Source: Tubulanus polymorphus
Lineage: Eukaryota; Nemertea; Palaeonemertea; Tubulaniformes; Tubulanidae
DNA: 64,000 nt
Direction of reading: 5' to 3'
Assembly (NCBI RefSeq): GCF_964204645.1
Contig: NC_134028.1
Location: forward strand, 16,791,263 to 16,855,262
Position 1 is the stretch's first letter. Each line of letters opens with the position of its first letter. Shown one piece after another: positions 46,308 through 58,764 of this stretch. The position numbers and the translations under genes are program-made. Below the pieces are notes generated by a model that worked only from the letters and a program-made list of their open reading frames with translations, did not search any database and was not told where the DNA came from.

Positions 46308-49300
46308 TGAGATAAAATGCCCGCAAAATAAAAACCTAACGAACCAGGGCTGACCACAAATTGCCCTAACGATAAATTTTCCGAAACGACACAATCCTAT
46401 CATGTTTGGTATCAAATAACTCGTGGCCTGAACCTTGGTCTATTAACTGACCAATGCATGACCAGTACCATACAGTTAGTTTTACTACCAACGGGTGGCG
46501 CTGTATGTAAATTTCAGATAAATCAACGACTTTCGGCTATTAGCGGTACTTAAGACCACTTGAAAAACATCATAGTCAATTACGGTAGTAGTGAAAATAA
46601 AAAGTTACATTTCGGTGTACAGCACCATAGCACCCATATAATACCACATACATTTTATTCAGACTAAGGACTATTGGTTAACACCGATCTTCATTTCCAT
46701 TAATTAATGATCTGTTGAATTAATAAGTAATCCAGTCTTTCGGTGTTCGAGATAAAATGCCCGCAAAATAAGAACTATCGAACCAGGGCTGACCACAAAT
46801 TGCCGAACAGATAAATTTTTGGAAACGTCACAATCATGTTTAGTATCAAATAACTCGTGGCATGGACCTTGGTCTAACCAATGCATGACCAGTACTGGCT
46901 ATATAGTAAATTATCTGTTTTGCAAACAATTAAGTTGTTTGGTGTCAAATAACTAGATATGATGTGGGCATTATGCTAAAAATTGTTTAACTGACCAATG
47001 CTTGACCAGTACTGACCAGTTACCAGTGCTAACCAGAACCCACCATAAGTAATTTATATGTTTAGTAAAGCAATAAAATCGTGTTTGGACGTCGAGCGAC
47101 TAAATATGGCGCGGGCTATGATCTAACAACTATCTAACTGACCAATTTTTGACCAATAATGACCCTAAAGTAATTAGTCTATTTTAGAAGCAACACAGTC
47201 GTGTGTGGTGTCAAATAATTAGATATGGTGTGGGCTTTAATCTAACAACTATTCAACTGACCAAATCTTGACCAATACTGACCACATACATTTGTCTGTT
47301 TCGGTAACAACTTAGTCGTGTCTGGTATCAAATAATTTCATTTGGCCTGAACGTAAATATAACAACTCTTTTACCTGTAAAAGCTACACAAGCACTGTCT
47401 AATTTCCGGTAAAATGTTTTTAGAAATGACACGGGGTATTGCCTGAATCCTCCGTTAGTACTACTAGCTCTTACATTTAAATATGTCGCTTGAAAAGTCT
47501 TGTCAGAATTGTTTTTATTGTAGGTAGCGAGCTAACTTCCCCGAGCGAAATTTCCCACTAAATGCAAAATATTTTCACGTGGGGTTTTGAACGAACAACG
47601 TTTTGATTTGTAATTGTAACGTGCGCATTTGAGCCTGTAACGCGCACATTTCACTCGCGTGAACGTGCGTATCGGTACCAACATGCGAAACTTGTCAAAC
47701 TTGCGTTCAAGACGTTTAGACTGAACATCAAAGAAGATATCATATCATATCATATATCTGAATATAGATGGAATGATAATGTAGTAGTTTTGAATTTTTC
47801 GTAGCTGCTGTCCACTGACCACAGATCAAAGTTAATCCCCTGATATGAAATATATATATTGGTTATAGTGATATAGTAGTTCAGTGAGAATTCAAACTTA
47901 TGGTTAATTTTGAGTGATCACAACGCTGACCAATAGAGAAAGCTGTAAGGCCTAAGAAAAGATGCATTACGTAAGTATAACATATCGCTCAATATAATGA
48001 AGAAGTATTCAACTGGCCATCTGATCACAACAATAGTTTGACTTATCTTATTGAAAGATATCGGAGAGTTAATGGGAGATCCCTGAATTCGAAACGATTC
48101 CACACTCAATCGATATTTTGAAAACACAATTTGCAATTTGTGAACATGCATTTTTTGCACCAAAAGCATGAAGTATATTATCTTTGCTTGTAAAAATTTG
48201 AAATTTTGGGGAAGATTTTTGGCCTCGTTAACCTGTGAACACGTCTTTCATATATTTTCTTCATATAAGACCGACCCTTGAAATAATGCTGAGAGTTTCG
48301 AGGAAAATTATGGTAGGATCTCTTCTTAGGCTGCCTCGTATCAGTGGAAGGTTGCTAATTATTGATTTTATACACAATAATTATAAGTACCATGAGACTC
48401 CATAGAATATCGTTTTTCAATCATACACGAATTATCGCGATATAAAGATAAATAGTACTTCTATATTTCTATATTCTATACTTTTTACGTCTTATGCTGT
48501 ATATCTATTTAGCAGTGTAAATAAAGAGTGGATCTGCAGGCCACCTGAGACCATTCCACGATCTAAGGTCAGCTGCCAAAAGTTAGTAAGTTTACCAGTG
48601 GATAGTTAACATTTATAATGACAATTAAAACTTGCTAAACATTGCTAAAATAACTTTATACTTGTAGAATAGTCACACTCGAATGCGGAGAATTGATAAT
48701 ACGATAATACGATACGAAAACTCACAGTGTACAAATTCAAAAAGATGATCTCTAGTGAGAGATCGAACGTTGTGCCGTAATTTTCTGATGATAAAACTTG
48801 GTTTCTGATGATTAAATTTGTGTACATAGTGGATCTTTTTCATATTAATTGTGTATTTGGTCATGTATAATGGTTAATTTAAACTAACTTTTGAGAAACC
48901 GGTCCCAGAGCAGCTGTAGCCTTAATTCCTGTAATAGAGGCCGCAATCTTTTTGCGGCAAACAGTACAAATAGCCAGAAAAGGCGACAATAGTCCATTGG
49001 CAAACTTAAAGCAAGCGTACATTGGTTGTTTAGGTTTTTCGAAGGGGAGAATTTTTGGGAAAATTAATGTTTAATCATCATTGAGATATAGTTGAGCTGT
49101 ACACAAGGAATTTGTTTATAGTCCGATATCCGTGATTACCTCTGGCGTGGAGAGATACAATCTAAAACCAACCGTAGAGTCAAATATTTTACTACAATTT
49201 TTCATGATCAATAAAAAGATTAATAGACATTCCACTCGATTTTAACTCATTCATCTTTACACAAACTCCAACTTGTTGAACTGTTCAAAATCGCGTGGCT

Positions 49301-52300
49301 TGAATTATTACGATAACAAAAATTAGGGACCGCGATACTTGCTCATCTACGCTGGCTACAAACAGGATTGCATTTGAGTGTTTGATGTTGTAACAATACC
49401 ATACTGAATTATGGATTCAGTTGCTACTTTTTGATTGAACATTTATATCACATATTGGGCATTATATTTACCAGTATATATGGAATAACCTATCCATATA
49501 TCATGTTCAATTTTATATAATCTGACTTTTGAGATTCAATCAATGCATTCATATTGCGGTCGTCGCATTCAATAGCCACCACGGACTGGCTCCTTATTAT
49601 TTCCTTGGCGATACCTTTGGCGGACGATCCCACGCGTTTCTTGCTCCTGTCCTAGAATGCTCAATATTCGTCATGGACCCCGATTTGAATTTAAATTCAA
49701 AAGACTCCTAAAACACACCGGTTTACTCAATTACTCTGAAGCGCCTTTGAACATTTATGTGCAAGAATCAGTGAAATTGGGGCTTTATCAGTTGTATTCA
49801 TCATTCGAACCTACGAATCTCGTATCCTATGAATGTGGAGACCTATCCTCGTAAGAGAATGAATAGGCTCTGTTGCGTTCATATCATTTGATATGAGGCT
49901 ACGTTTCATCTTTAATTGAAATCATGTGATTTCAATTAAAGATGACACGATGCCTCATATCATTATGTTATATTTTTTAAAGTGGGCGAGAATATATACT
50001 TATGTTTTTGTTTCTCTGAATGTTGCTATTTAAGAGTTCAATCATTTCAGTCTACCAAACAAAGCATTTTTCTAAGACTGCATTTTAGGTATCTTTTCGC
50101 GGATGGCCGAAAGCTGCTGTCCCTTTCTAGTAATTTGATGATATCTCTCTAAATTTAAATTTTGAAAAGGGATCAGGCATATCTCCTTGTTTGACTAAGT
50201 ATGAACTCAACTTTATGGGACACTCCCTTTTAAAAGGCGCCGAAGTAAAATCATGTGTCGAGTGGAGATGATATTGTATCAGAATTACTTCAAAATCGAA
50301 GAAAATTGAATATTTTGAAAATAATGATTTTATGCTTAAATCCGTAAAAACTGGAGCAGTTTTCATTAAAAAAATATCGGAATCAGCGAAATTTAATTAA
50401 GAAGAATACTATGTTTAAAATGTTATCAATAACATTTGAAGAAAGTTTTCTGAATTCGTCAACTGTGAAACTAGTGTCAACCAGATGTGTTCCCATTAAA
50501 CAACCGACCGCGAGCCGAGTCGATGTGAGATGTGGCCTACACTGAAAATCTCAAGTGCTACCGCCGGTTTTTAGGTACCTTTGAATTTTAAAAAACTGAA
50601 CAATTGCCATTTGGAAAGGGCCTAGTTAGAGAAAATGCTAGATCGTGTGATACAGGCTCCATATTTCATGTGCGTTTGGAATTTAACCTTGTTTATAACG
50701 AAACATACATGTTATTATGCTATTTTAGATTTAAAAAAAAACCCATGATAGTGTTTCATGAGACCCTCAAATAACGTCAACTTGAAATATTAACGAAACA
50801 TTTTTTTGACGGAAACATCGTCACCATCGAATTTTAAAAACTTTAAGGAATGGGTTAATGCCTTGGTGACCACTGGTCTATTAGGCAGTTTTCTGAAACA
50901 AAAGTGGCCAAGTCTAAAGAACAACTATTGTAACAAATGATTTCAAATATTAGTTTGCCCAATGCGTTTAATGATTTAATCAATTGGTATCGCGCTGATT
51001 GGTCGAAAGACGGGTGCTAGTCACCTTGTGATTTAATGGTTTTTTAAGCATTGATTAACCATAGATTTTAATCTTATCATATCTTATTTGAAGGCGCTTC
51101 CCGCAAACATTTTCTATTCGTTGAGTTTTCAAACGCAGTACTGTTCAGATGATTCAAGCTTCGAGTCAAGTAGTAGAAAAGTTTATGTATTAGCATTACT
51201 ATGCTCAGTGAAAATAACGCACTGCGGCAAGTGAGGTGCTGTGATCCAGATGTGTAACATTTATGGGTAATAAATTTCCATCATGTCGACGCTATTCACA
51301 AACAGTAGCAAAACATACTGCTGGTCTCTAGAATTATCAATACGACGACAAGCATTTTCGAATTCGACCATGATATTCGAGAAGTTTCACTTGGGCAGTG
51401 GTGGACAGTGATGGTCAATTTTTGAATTTCAATGGCGAATCCTTTCTAGTTTCACACAAAATGCGGTACCGGTATATCGTTCTTATATTCGAGAAGTTCA
51501 AATTGGTCAGTGGTGGTCAGTGATGGTAAATTTATGAATTTTCAATGGCGAATCCTTTCTAGTTTCACACAAAATGCGGTACCGGTATATCGTCCATATA
51601 TTTGAGAAATTTAAATTGGTCAGTGGTGGTCAGTGATGGCCAATTCATGAATTTCCAATGGCGAATCCTTTCTAGTTTGACACCATAACGCCGTATATCG
51701 TTCTCATATTCGAGAAGTTTGAATTGGTCAGTGGTGGTCAGCGATGGTCAATTTATTAATTTCTCAATGGCAAATCCTTTCTAGTTTGACACCATCATGC
51801 GGTATATCGTTTTCCTATTCGAGAAGTTTGAATTGGTCAGTGGTGGTCAGTGATGGTCAGTTTATCGAATTTGCAATGATAGTAGTTTGAAAACAAACAT
51901 GACTTGAAAAAATCGAAATTCGAAGTCAAGTGTTCGAGACTCGGGGATATCTCAATTGGTCAGTTTCTGACCATCATGGTGTCACCATTGTGGTCTATAG
52001 CTCAAATGAAACATGTGGAACCGACGAAGGGTCCCAAAAGCGTAAGTCATTTCCTGAGTGACGTGATCCAAAAATGCCCTAACTGGAAAAGGCAGTCTCT
52101 CAATTGGACAACACCAAATCGGACAGGACAATTAAAATTTGGGAAGGCCACACGCTTTCTAGAAGCCCACGCGGTACACATTTAGCGTATTATTATGAAA
52201 TCTTTTTTTAAACCACCATGTACGACATAAAGTAATAAGCATCGTTGTAAGCACTTGAAACACCCATTAACCACTTGGATCTGTCAGATCAAACATCATA

Positions 52301-52590
52301 CTGCATCCCCGCAAAGAAGGGTAGTTCAGCAAACCGGAGTTTTCATCGGCCTCTCTAGACTACCCCGCCAGTTCGGGTAGCCGAGCAAACTGGAAAACTC
52401 ATAATGTAGCCGAGCAAACCGGAAAACTCATAATGAAGTGGTCTTAAGTACCGCTAATAGCCGAAAGTCATTGATTATGTGAAATTAACATACAGTGCCA
52501 CCCGTTAGTAGTAAAACTAACCCGAGCAATTCGGGTGTTAAATAGATACGCTAGCAAACCGGCATTCTCATGATGAGTTCGAGTAGCCGA
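46308..52590 (-). repeat. Right copy of the 5.4 kb non-coding repeat (inverted)
   Basis: The reverse complement of the left copy, without the Gypsy insertion. Its left end is rearranged: 46308-46480 repeats 46750-46890, and 46490-46580 matches the outer 100 bp of the other copy. At its right side, beyond the 109-bp array, 52436-52580 repeats the outer 145 bp once more in the opposite direction. Open frames here (47918-48169, 48645-48864, 50127-50366) are not kept in the left copy. Confidence 0.8.
51385..51875. repeat. Tandem array, about 109-bp unit, right copy
   Basis: About four to five units of the array seen at 1525-1980, inverted. Each has TGGTCAGTGGTGGTCAGTG followed by a half-conserved AATCCTTTCTAGTTT. 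The units here are more diverged from one another than those on the left. Confidence 0.88.
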
Positions 52591-52610
52591 GCAAGCGGGT
52601 AAGCGAACCC
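52300..52610. repeat. Short repeats of TAGCCGAGCAAACCGG
   Basis: The phrases GTAGCCGAGCAAACCGGAAA, ACTCATAATG and close forms recur at about 52378, 52406, 52550 and 52590. The stretch joins the right 5.4 kb repeat to the RBM22 promoter side. Its role is unknown. Confidence 0.6.
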
Positions 52611-52773
52611 AGACAACCCATAATATGGATGAGAAACAGGAGCTTCTGCTTTTAACGGAGCGCTCCGCTATATAGAACGTTGATGCTTTCTTTTTATGGC
52701 GCCCTCTAACGGAGACGCCATCTGGTTATGCTCCAAACTAAATCGGATAATAACCCTCTGTAGATTTAACGCA
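52611..52773 (+). promoter_or_regulatory. RBM22 upstream region
   Basis: About 160 bp before the start codon, outside recognisable repeats. It contains GGAGCGCTCCGCTATATAGA and GCGCCCTCTAACGGAGACGCCATC. The transcription start is not visible. GCAATGG around the start codon is a good Kozak context (G at -3, G at +4). Confidence 0.4.
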
Positions 52774-52827
52774 ATGGCGACGTCTAAGGGAGCGAATACC
52801 TATAATCGACAAAATTGGGAAGATTCT
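52774..52827 (+). CDS. RBM22 coding exon 1
   Basis: 18 codons from ATG to GATTCT, followed by the donor GTAAGT. The residues match the highly conserved N-terminus of the family ([10 protein letters not shown]). Confidence 0.95.
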
Positions 52828-55800
52828 GTAAGTTCGAATTTATTTAATGATGTATGACATCACGGTGACAAAAACAGACACCACACAAAAATGAAGAGAC
52901 AACAAATAAGGGGGCACCTCTATATTCACAATTCACATCCCAAAGAACAAGGACTTGGTGTATCCCCCCCCCCCCCCCAATTTTCATGAAACAACTCATC
53001 AATTACTAATTCATAACAACTAATTTTATTTATGTACGGTACATAAAACAAAATTAATACAATCCTCAAATTTAATGCATCAGGTTAAATAAGCAATCAA
53101 ACCTACACATTCCAGTACCGTACACACTCACTCTCACTCACAGTAACGCTTACACTAAATTATTAGACACTCTCATTCTCACTCGTACTCAAACTACACA
53201 CTCACTCTCACCTACGAGCAATTATTTAGTTTAGATAATTGCTCGTAGCTTTCACAGTACACTCACTCTCACAGTACCGTACACGCTTACAGTCACTGAC
53301 ACTCACATTACACTCTCACTCAAACACTTTCACTCACTGACACTCACAGTACACACTCTCACTCACCGTGCACGCTCACAGTCACTCACAGTCTCACTCT
53401 CACTCAAACACTGTCACTCACTGACACTCACAGTACACACCCACTCTCATTCACACTCACCGTACACACTCTCACACTCACAGTACACTGTACACAGTAC
53501 ACTCACTCATCTTTTATCTGAATCTGTTCAACATTTTTTGAGGTGTAGTCGTAGTGCTGCAGAGTTGTCTGTACATGTACCACGTTCTATATATATTTTT
53601 TTTTTCAGTTGTTGAGGTGTCGAGGTGTAGAGCTGTAGAGTTGTCTGTACCAAAACCACATTCTCTCTAGGCCCTATATCTTTGTCAGTTGTTGAGGTGT
53701 CGAGGTGTCGAGGTGTAGAGTTGTCTGTACCAAAACCACATTCTCTCTATATCTCTGTCAGTTGTTGAGGTGTCGAGGTGTAGAGCTGTAGAGTTGTCTG
53801 TACCAAAGCCACATTCTCTCTATATCTTTGTCAGTTGTTGAGGTGGCAAACTGTAGAGTTGTCAGTCATAAAAGCCACGTTCTCTCTTTATCATCATGTA
53901 GGCTATGTCACACCGCCATCTATCCACCAGTCCCTTTTGGATTGCTAAGTATCGCCAGGTACCATCTATAGACAATTTACGGGAGCTACCACCCGCTATA
54001 GTCCCCTATTCTTAAATCGCACCGCATTCAGAAATAAACAACAAGTTTAGGTAAACCCGCGGATAGATGAAAATACAAACAAATCTATGGCGCTATTGCA
54101 CTTTTGTGCCCCCCTCCCAAAAATGTTTATTTCAGCATATTTATTATCAGGGAGGTCTAGGGATTCAAAATCAGTAACTTTTGACCCAAAAAAACTTACT
54201 TTTACTTGGTTAATATATTGATATTTTGGGCCCTAAATCGCATGTAAAATCGTTGATTCGCGACGTCAACAACGCCATATTGGATGTCAATCAAAGTTTC
54301 TAACCCTCTACTGAAATGTCATGACATTAAAACTTTGCAAAAACCATGTTTTCAAACATAACCATCTCTGAAAATGATGTGTACCGGTATGTTTGCATTA
54401 TTTTCATACTTAGCTATTGATCTAAAGATGTTCTGATGAAGAAAAGTTAAATGCCCAAAAACGAAGTTTTATCAATTAAATTTATTGAGATACATTTATT
54501 CAGATGTTTTTAGGTGGTAATTAGTGCGGAAACATGGCTGACCCGTCGGTTTGAATCGAGGAAATCGGCCCCAAATTATCAGAATTTTGGCTAGGAAAAA
54601 ATTATTTTTTTGTCAAAAGTAATTTATTTTGACTCTACAGACCTCCCTGATTAATAATATACAGAAATCAAAATTTTTGGGAGGGGGTACGAAAGTGCAA
54701 TAGCGCCCAAATCTATGCCACTCCATGATTTATTTCTGGATGTAAATTCCTTACTGAACAAATTGATGCATAATATTTAGAGATAACTGATTATTAACGA
54801 AATTAGAAATTACGGACCAAAGCGTCGCATGGAGAGCAGGTGTGACAGAGTGACAGACAGTGGATGATATCACCGGGTCATAATTTATTCTTTATAAGTT
54901 ATTTGCCCACTTGGGACTTTAGTCCCAGCGGGCTATTGCGTTCACTTTTCGTCCGCGTCCGTCCATAGACGGAATCCAGTTATTTTGGGAAGTTTTGAAG
55001 ACGCTTCAAGGTAACGTCTTGATATTTGGGTTACACATGTATCTACCCTAGACACATCTTCAGCCCGAAAACTGGCCCTGGCAGAATCAAGACTAGCAGC
55101 CATTGTTGTTCGCCAAAATCAGCACTTTTTACACATTTTTGAACTTTTTGAGGGAAATTTTGAAGACGCTTTGATCAATTACCTTGATCTTTCGGACCCG
55201 GACTACCACTGGCAATATGGTTGATGGTCACCCGACAAATTCCAACTCTACAACGATGACCATAAACAAATTTTTATCTTTGGTCTTGTTTGACTACAAA
55301 ATAATTCTTCAGTCAGGCAGGCAATTCTCCTATAGCAATGCTTAAATCTACCCGCAAAACTTAAGTCCCAGCAGGCTAAGCAGTTTTATATGTGGGGCTA
55401 TCGGATTTAGGCCTACCGTATTTTCCGGCCAATATGCCGATTTTCTAGCCTCAGATTTTTACCCAAAATATCGTGATCGGCTTATTGGGCGGATACGATC
55501 TGACGTAAAAAATCACTTCCCGATCTATGCCACTCTAATGCTCTCAATGATCGTCAAAATCAAGAAAAGTGGTCGATATTTATTTGAGGTCATTATTTAC
55601 TACCAATTATAATCTATTTTGAACTATTTTATTTTTACTTTGATTGTTCCATCACCGCACAGCGGCAATGGTATACATTTATATAACGCGCGAGTTCAAC
55701 GTACTACCACGTGTCAGTTCATACATTAGTATATATGCAAATCAGCAGTGACCCGCGTACTGCGTGTATGGCTGTGTGTATAGTAATCAGCTGAGTGAGT

Positions 55801-58764
55801 CTATATATAGCACAGTCACTCGGCGATGATAGTATACACAGCACTCTCACACATCGGCGGGCGCTACTGTCAGCCTCTTAAATCGTCAATTAAGACGAAA
55901 TAATTGACAAATCAGTGAATTAAAATCTCTGATGCAGGGCCTCGGCTTATTGGGCGAAGCGTTATGAAATCCATGTATTTTAGGCTAAAAAACTGCCCTC
56001 GGCTTATTGGCCGAGTCGGCTTATTGGCCAGAAAATACGGTATTTGATTCTTGAACCAGATACTTAAAAACGCTTTCACTTGAAAACCCTACATAAGGTC
56101 ATTATCCAAATGAATGATTCCTTGCAAACTGATGAGGCTAATGTCAGAATGATCTGTTTTCAGGATTTTCCATCGCTGTGTCAGACATGTTTGGGAGACA
56201 ATCCTTATATAAGAATGGTAAGTTCTTGTCAATCGGCTACATCCATCCATCAAAGCAATTATTTTCAATTTGAAAGAAATCCCTCATCATTGGGTCAGCA
56301 GAACAATTTAACGGTTTTCAAATATTATCAATTATCTCCAATTTTGTGAAATTTCTTGAATTAAACACAATCAATGCAACCATTCTTTCCCATGCTTCTG
56401 TTGTCAAATATATGACAACCTTTAGGCCTATGTGCCGCTGACCCAGCATTCCTCACAGTGCCAAGATACTACTGTAGACTAATACAATGTACTCTATTGA
56501 TGCACCAAGACCATTTTATTGTGTCATTGTGGCTTGCATCATTTAGAAAATTGGTAACTTTTCACAAACTTTGTTGTAGTTGCCTCCCATCCAAGTGCCT
56601 CAGTGATGCTTCAGTGCTTGCTCAGTCTTTAAGAAAAAATTTTAATTTTGGTTGTTCTGCCAAAAGGTTTTACCCATTGAGAACACTAAGAGCAATTGAA
56701 ATTTTAACTATGCATGAAGTACATTTATATTTTCTTACTTTCTAGACTAAGGAGAAATATGGACGTGAATGTAAGATATGTGCTCGTCCATTCACTGTAT
56801 TCAGGTGGTGTCCTGGTGCAAGAATGAGATTCAAGAAAACTGAAGTCTGTCAAACGTGTTCAAAAATCAAGAATATTTGTCAAACTTGTTTGCTAGATTT
56901 AGAATATGGTAAGTTAAGTCCTTTGAATAAGGCCATTGCAAACCCTGACAATATCTGAAATAGCTTAATAATAGTTTGTCTTGTTAACTGTTGATAAGTT
57001 GATAACAAAAATTTGCGGTAATCTGCGGAAAAATCAATAGGCCTATGATATTCCATGTGGCCACCAGGGAGTGTTCAATACATGAAAAAGTGACGACTTC
57101 AGATCACATTATAAACAAAACATATTTCATTATGTCCCCCTGGTGGGGATTGGGGCACATAAGATTTCCACCCCTATTGAAAATGCTTAATGATAACTGT
57201 TTATGATCGATAGTTCCTTGATCTTGTATGTCTCAACAGGTTTACCTGTACAGGTTCGTGATGCTGCTCTGAGGATAGCTGATGAAATGCCAAAATCTGA
57301 TGTTAATAAAGAATTTTACACGCAAAATATCGAAACGCAGGTAAACTATGGGCTTCCTGATCAGAATAATTGACTCAGTGCTTCATCTAGCCAAAAATAG
57401 AGGGGCGGTCAGCCCCGCCCCCGAAAATAGCCGCCCTTGTGCCCTTCAGATGTGTCCCATGCTCGCCCTTGTGCCCTCATCACTTCCACCCTCCTTCCCT
57501 TGTCAGTCACAAGTAATGAGTCAGGGCTTTCAAAATAAGCCGTCGCACCCGACTGTTAGTAAGTATCCTGCGACGGCTATGAAATATCTTGTATGATATC
57601 AACGATAGTAGCTCATGTGATCGGTGGTTATATTTAAATGTACTGCAGTCAGTGTGCATCGTGTGAAAACGTGCCTTAGATGCGTGGCCTAGTTTAAGTT
57701 TCCAGGAAATTGGCTGACTTCCAAACTACTGCCAATCATTCTAGCGACTGCCGTTGTAAAGCTGGTAGTTAATATTCGATTCCTTTTGAACACATCGTGA
57801 TGCTCTGGATCTTTTTATCTAGACTATTAGACAAATTTTATATATTCAAGGTGAAAAACTTTGTTCGGTGAACTAACAGAGAGACTCGCAGAGACAATTA
57901 GTTTGAGTAGCCTAATATCAATGATGTGATCTTAAGCTGGCTCATTACCAATTATCAACAGTTACTTGCCAATCACTAACACTATCAATTTAAATCAATT
58001 AATTTGATATTTCTAAGATAAAAAATATGCAATTTCATGTAGGCCTATACACTATTGCTGGCTCTTTTTCGCTGTATCATTTGGTTTGTGAGATTGCTTT
58101 TTTCTGCTATTTTTTTGTCTAACTGGTTTTGTTCATTGACAGGCATAGGTGTAAGGATGTACTGTGGTCAAGTGTGTCACTCATGGCAAAATCAGAGTTA
58201 AACATAGTTTCTAGTCCTCAATCGTAGTAGGGGGTACCTCGATTCTATGCAATAGGGAACATTGCAGTTTGCCCCTAAAACAGACGTGACTCGTGAGTGC
58301 GTTATTATATGCCCTTGCTCCAATGGAATCACGCACAAAAATGCCCTTATTTGAAATCAGCACCCTGCCCTTTTTTAATGCTAGATGAAGCACTGTGACT
58401 GAAATGAATTTATGGAATTGTGTCATTTTTGTGGCGTGCATAGTTGAGAATGGTTCGGTGACTGAAATTTAAATCATCAACATTTGCCTTTGTAAAGTGA
58501 AGGTTTACTGTTTCCCATTGCCATTGGTATGATTGAACTACAATATGTGTGTAATGGCAGTTTGATCATAAAAAGTTCCTTTCTCTGGTTGCAGTTAGCG
58601 AATCAAGAAGAAGGATCTGTTGGTTTATTAGGTAAAGCACAGACACCCAGCGACATGCTTCTCAAACTAGCTCGAACAACGCCCTATTATAAACGAAATC
58701 GACCGCATATTTGTTCATTCTGGGTGAAAGGTGAATGTAAGAGAGGAGAGGAATGTCCCTATAG
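52774..58764 (+). CDS. Pre-mRNA-splicing factor RBM22, first five coding exons
   Basis: RBM22 (yeast Cwc2/Ecm2 counterpart) is a nuclear RNA-binding protein of the activated spliceosome; it contacts U6 snRNA and the pre-mRNA near the catalytic centre. Coding exons are 52774-52827, 56164-56217, 56746-56908, 57240-57340 and 58595-58764, all with AG/GT borders and matching phases (0, 0, 1, 0, then 2). They give 180 residues of a protein usually about 420 long. Visible are the start [17 protein letters not shown], the N-terminal zinc-binding region ([43 protein letters not shown]), the linker [20 protein letters not shown] and most of the CCCH finger ([19 protein letters not shown]), whose final His would lie in the next exon. 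The RRM and Pro-rich tail lie beyond 64000. Introns hold several MITEs. Confidence 0.97.
53095..53520. repeat. CACTCT/CACAGTAC simple-sequence tract
   Basis: More than 400 bp of interspersed CACTCT, CTCACT and CACAGTACAC words, with no fixed long period. In RBM22 intron 1. Confidence 0.9.
53530..53900. repeat. Minisatellite, unit about 73 bp
   Basis: CAGTTGTTGAGGTGTCGAGG recurs at about 53611, 53687 and 53758, with a worn form at 53831; each is followed by GTAGAGTTGTCTGTACC and CCACATTCTCTC. Four to five units. Confidence 0.88.
54089..54707. mobile_element. MULE-like MITE with 9-bp target duplication
   Basis: The ends GGCGCTATTGCACTTTTGTG and GAAAGTGCAATAGCGCC form imperfect inverted repeats of over 100 bp. 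The exact 9-bp duplication CAAATCTAT stands at 54080-54088 and 54708-54716. A 9-bp duplication with long inverted ends fits Mutator-like elements. There is no transposase; 619 bp in length. In RBM22 intron 1. Confidence 0.88.
54905..55375 (+). mobile_element. CTCF-motif element, 5' fragment
   Basis: It starts GCCCACTTGGGACTTTAGTC and follows the family as far as about 55195, where unrelated sequence begins. A short AGTCCCAGCAGGCTAA piece at 55364 recalls the start again. The motif-bearing part is absent. Confidence 0.75.
55416..56040. mobile_element. MITE with CCGTATTTTCC ends (type 1)
   Basis: Flanked by TA on both sides (55414-55415, 56041-56042). The ends are CCGTATTTTCCGGCCAATA and TATTGGCC-AGAAAATACGG. 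The subterminal word CGGCTTATTGG recurs four to five times. 625 bp, no gene. It lies at the end of RBM22 intron 1. Confidence 0.85.
56164..56217 (+). CDS. RBM22 coding exon 2
   Basis: 18 codons ([18 protein letters not shown]) between TTTTCAG and GTAAGT. Holds the first zinc-binding Cys pair. Confidence 0.96.
56746..56908 (+). CDS. RBM22 coding exon 3
   Basis: 163 bp between CTTTCTAG and GTAAGT, encoding [20 protein letters not shown] and on to LLDLEYG. Contains six Cys of the N-terminal zinc region. Confidence 0.96.
57240..57340 (+). CDS. RBM22 coding exon 4
   Basis: 101 bp between CTCAACAG and GTAAAC, encoding [20 protein letters not shown] and on to YTQNIETQ. Confidence 0.95.
57375..58395. 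mobile_element. Non-autonomous DNA transposon in RBM22 intron 4
   Basis: The ends CAGTGCTTCATCTAGC and GCTAGATGAAGCACTG are exact inverted repeats of 16 bp, flanked by the 5-bp repeat TGACT (57370-57374, 58396-58400). The CAGTG end recalls hAT elements, but those duplicate 8 bp, so the superfamily is open. The inside holds GGGGCGG/GCCGCCC-rich ends and the small palindromic repeat at 57512. No transposase. Confidence 0.75.
57512..57617. repeat. Short dispersed repeat with inner palindrome
   Basis: Matches 15378-15490. Contains AGCCGTCGCA at about 57538 and its exact reverse complement TGCGACGGCT at about 57569, so it can fold into a 10-bp stem with a 21-base loop. Within the transposon at 57375-58395. 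Confidence 0.8.
58595..58764 (+). CDS. RBM22 coding exon 5
   Basis: 170 bp between GGTTGCAG and GTGAAT. Encodes [40 protein letters not shown] and the CCCH finger as far as CPY plus two bases of an Arg codon. Confidence 0.97.

Larger units (their letters stand above)
52828..56163 (+). other. RBM22 intron 1
   Basis: About 3.3 kb. Contents: a C-run near 52963, simple CACTC repeats, a 73-bp minisatellite, the MULE-like MITE at 54089, a fragment of the CTCF-motif element at 54905 and a TA-flanked MITE at 55416. The acceptor is TTTTCAG at 56157-56163. No other gene is seen. Confidence 0.9.

Noticed and set aside
52963-52978. Poly-C run as a possible regulatory G-quadruplex
   Set aside because: A plain homopolymer without spaced G-tracts; such runs are also common sequencing trouble spots.
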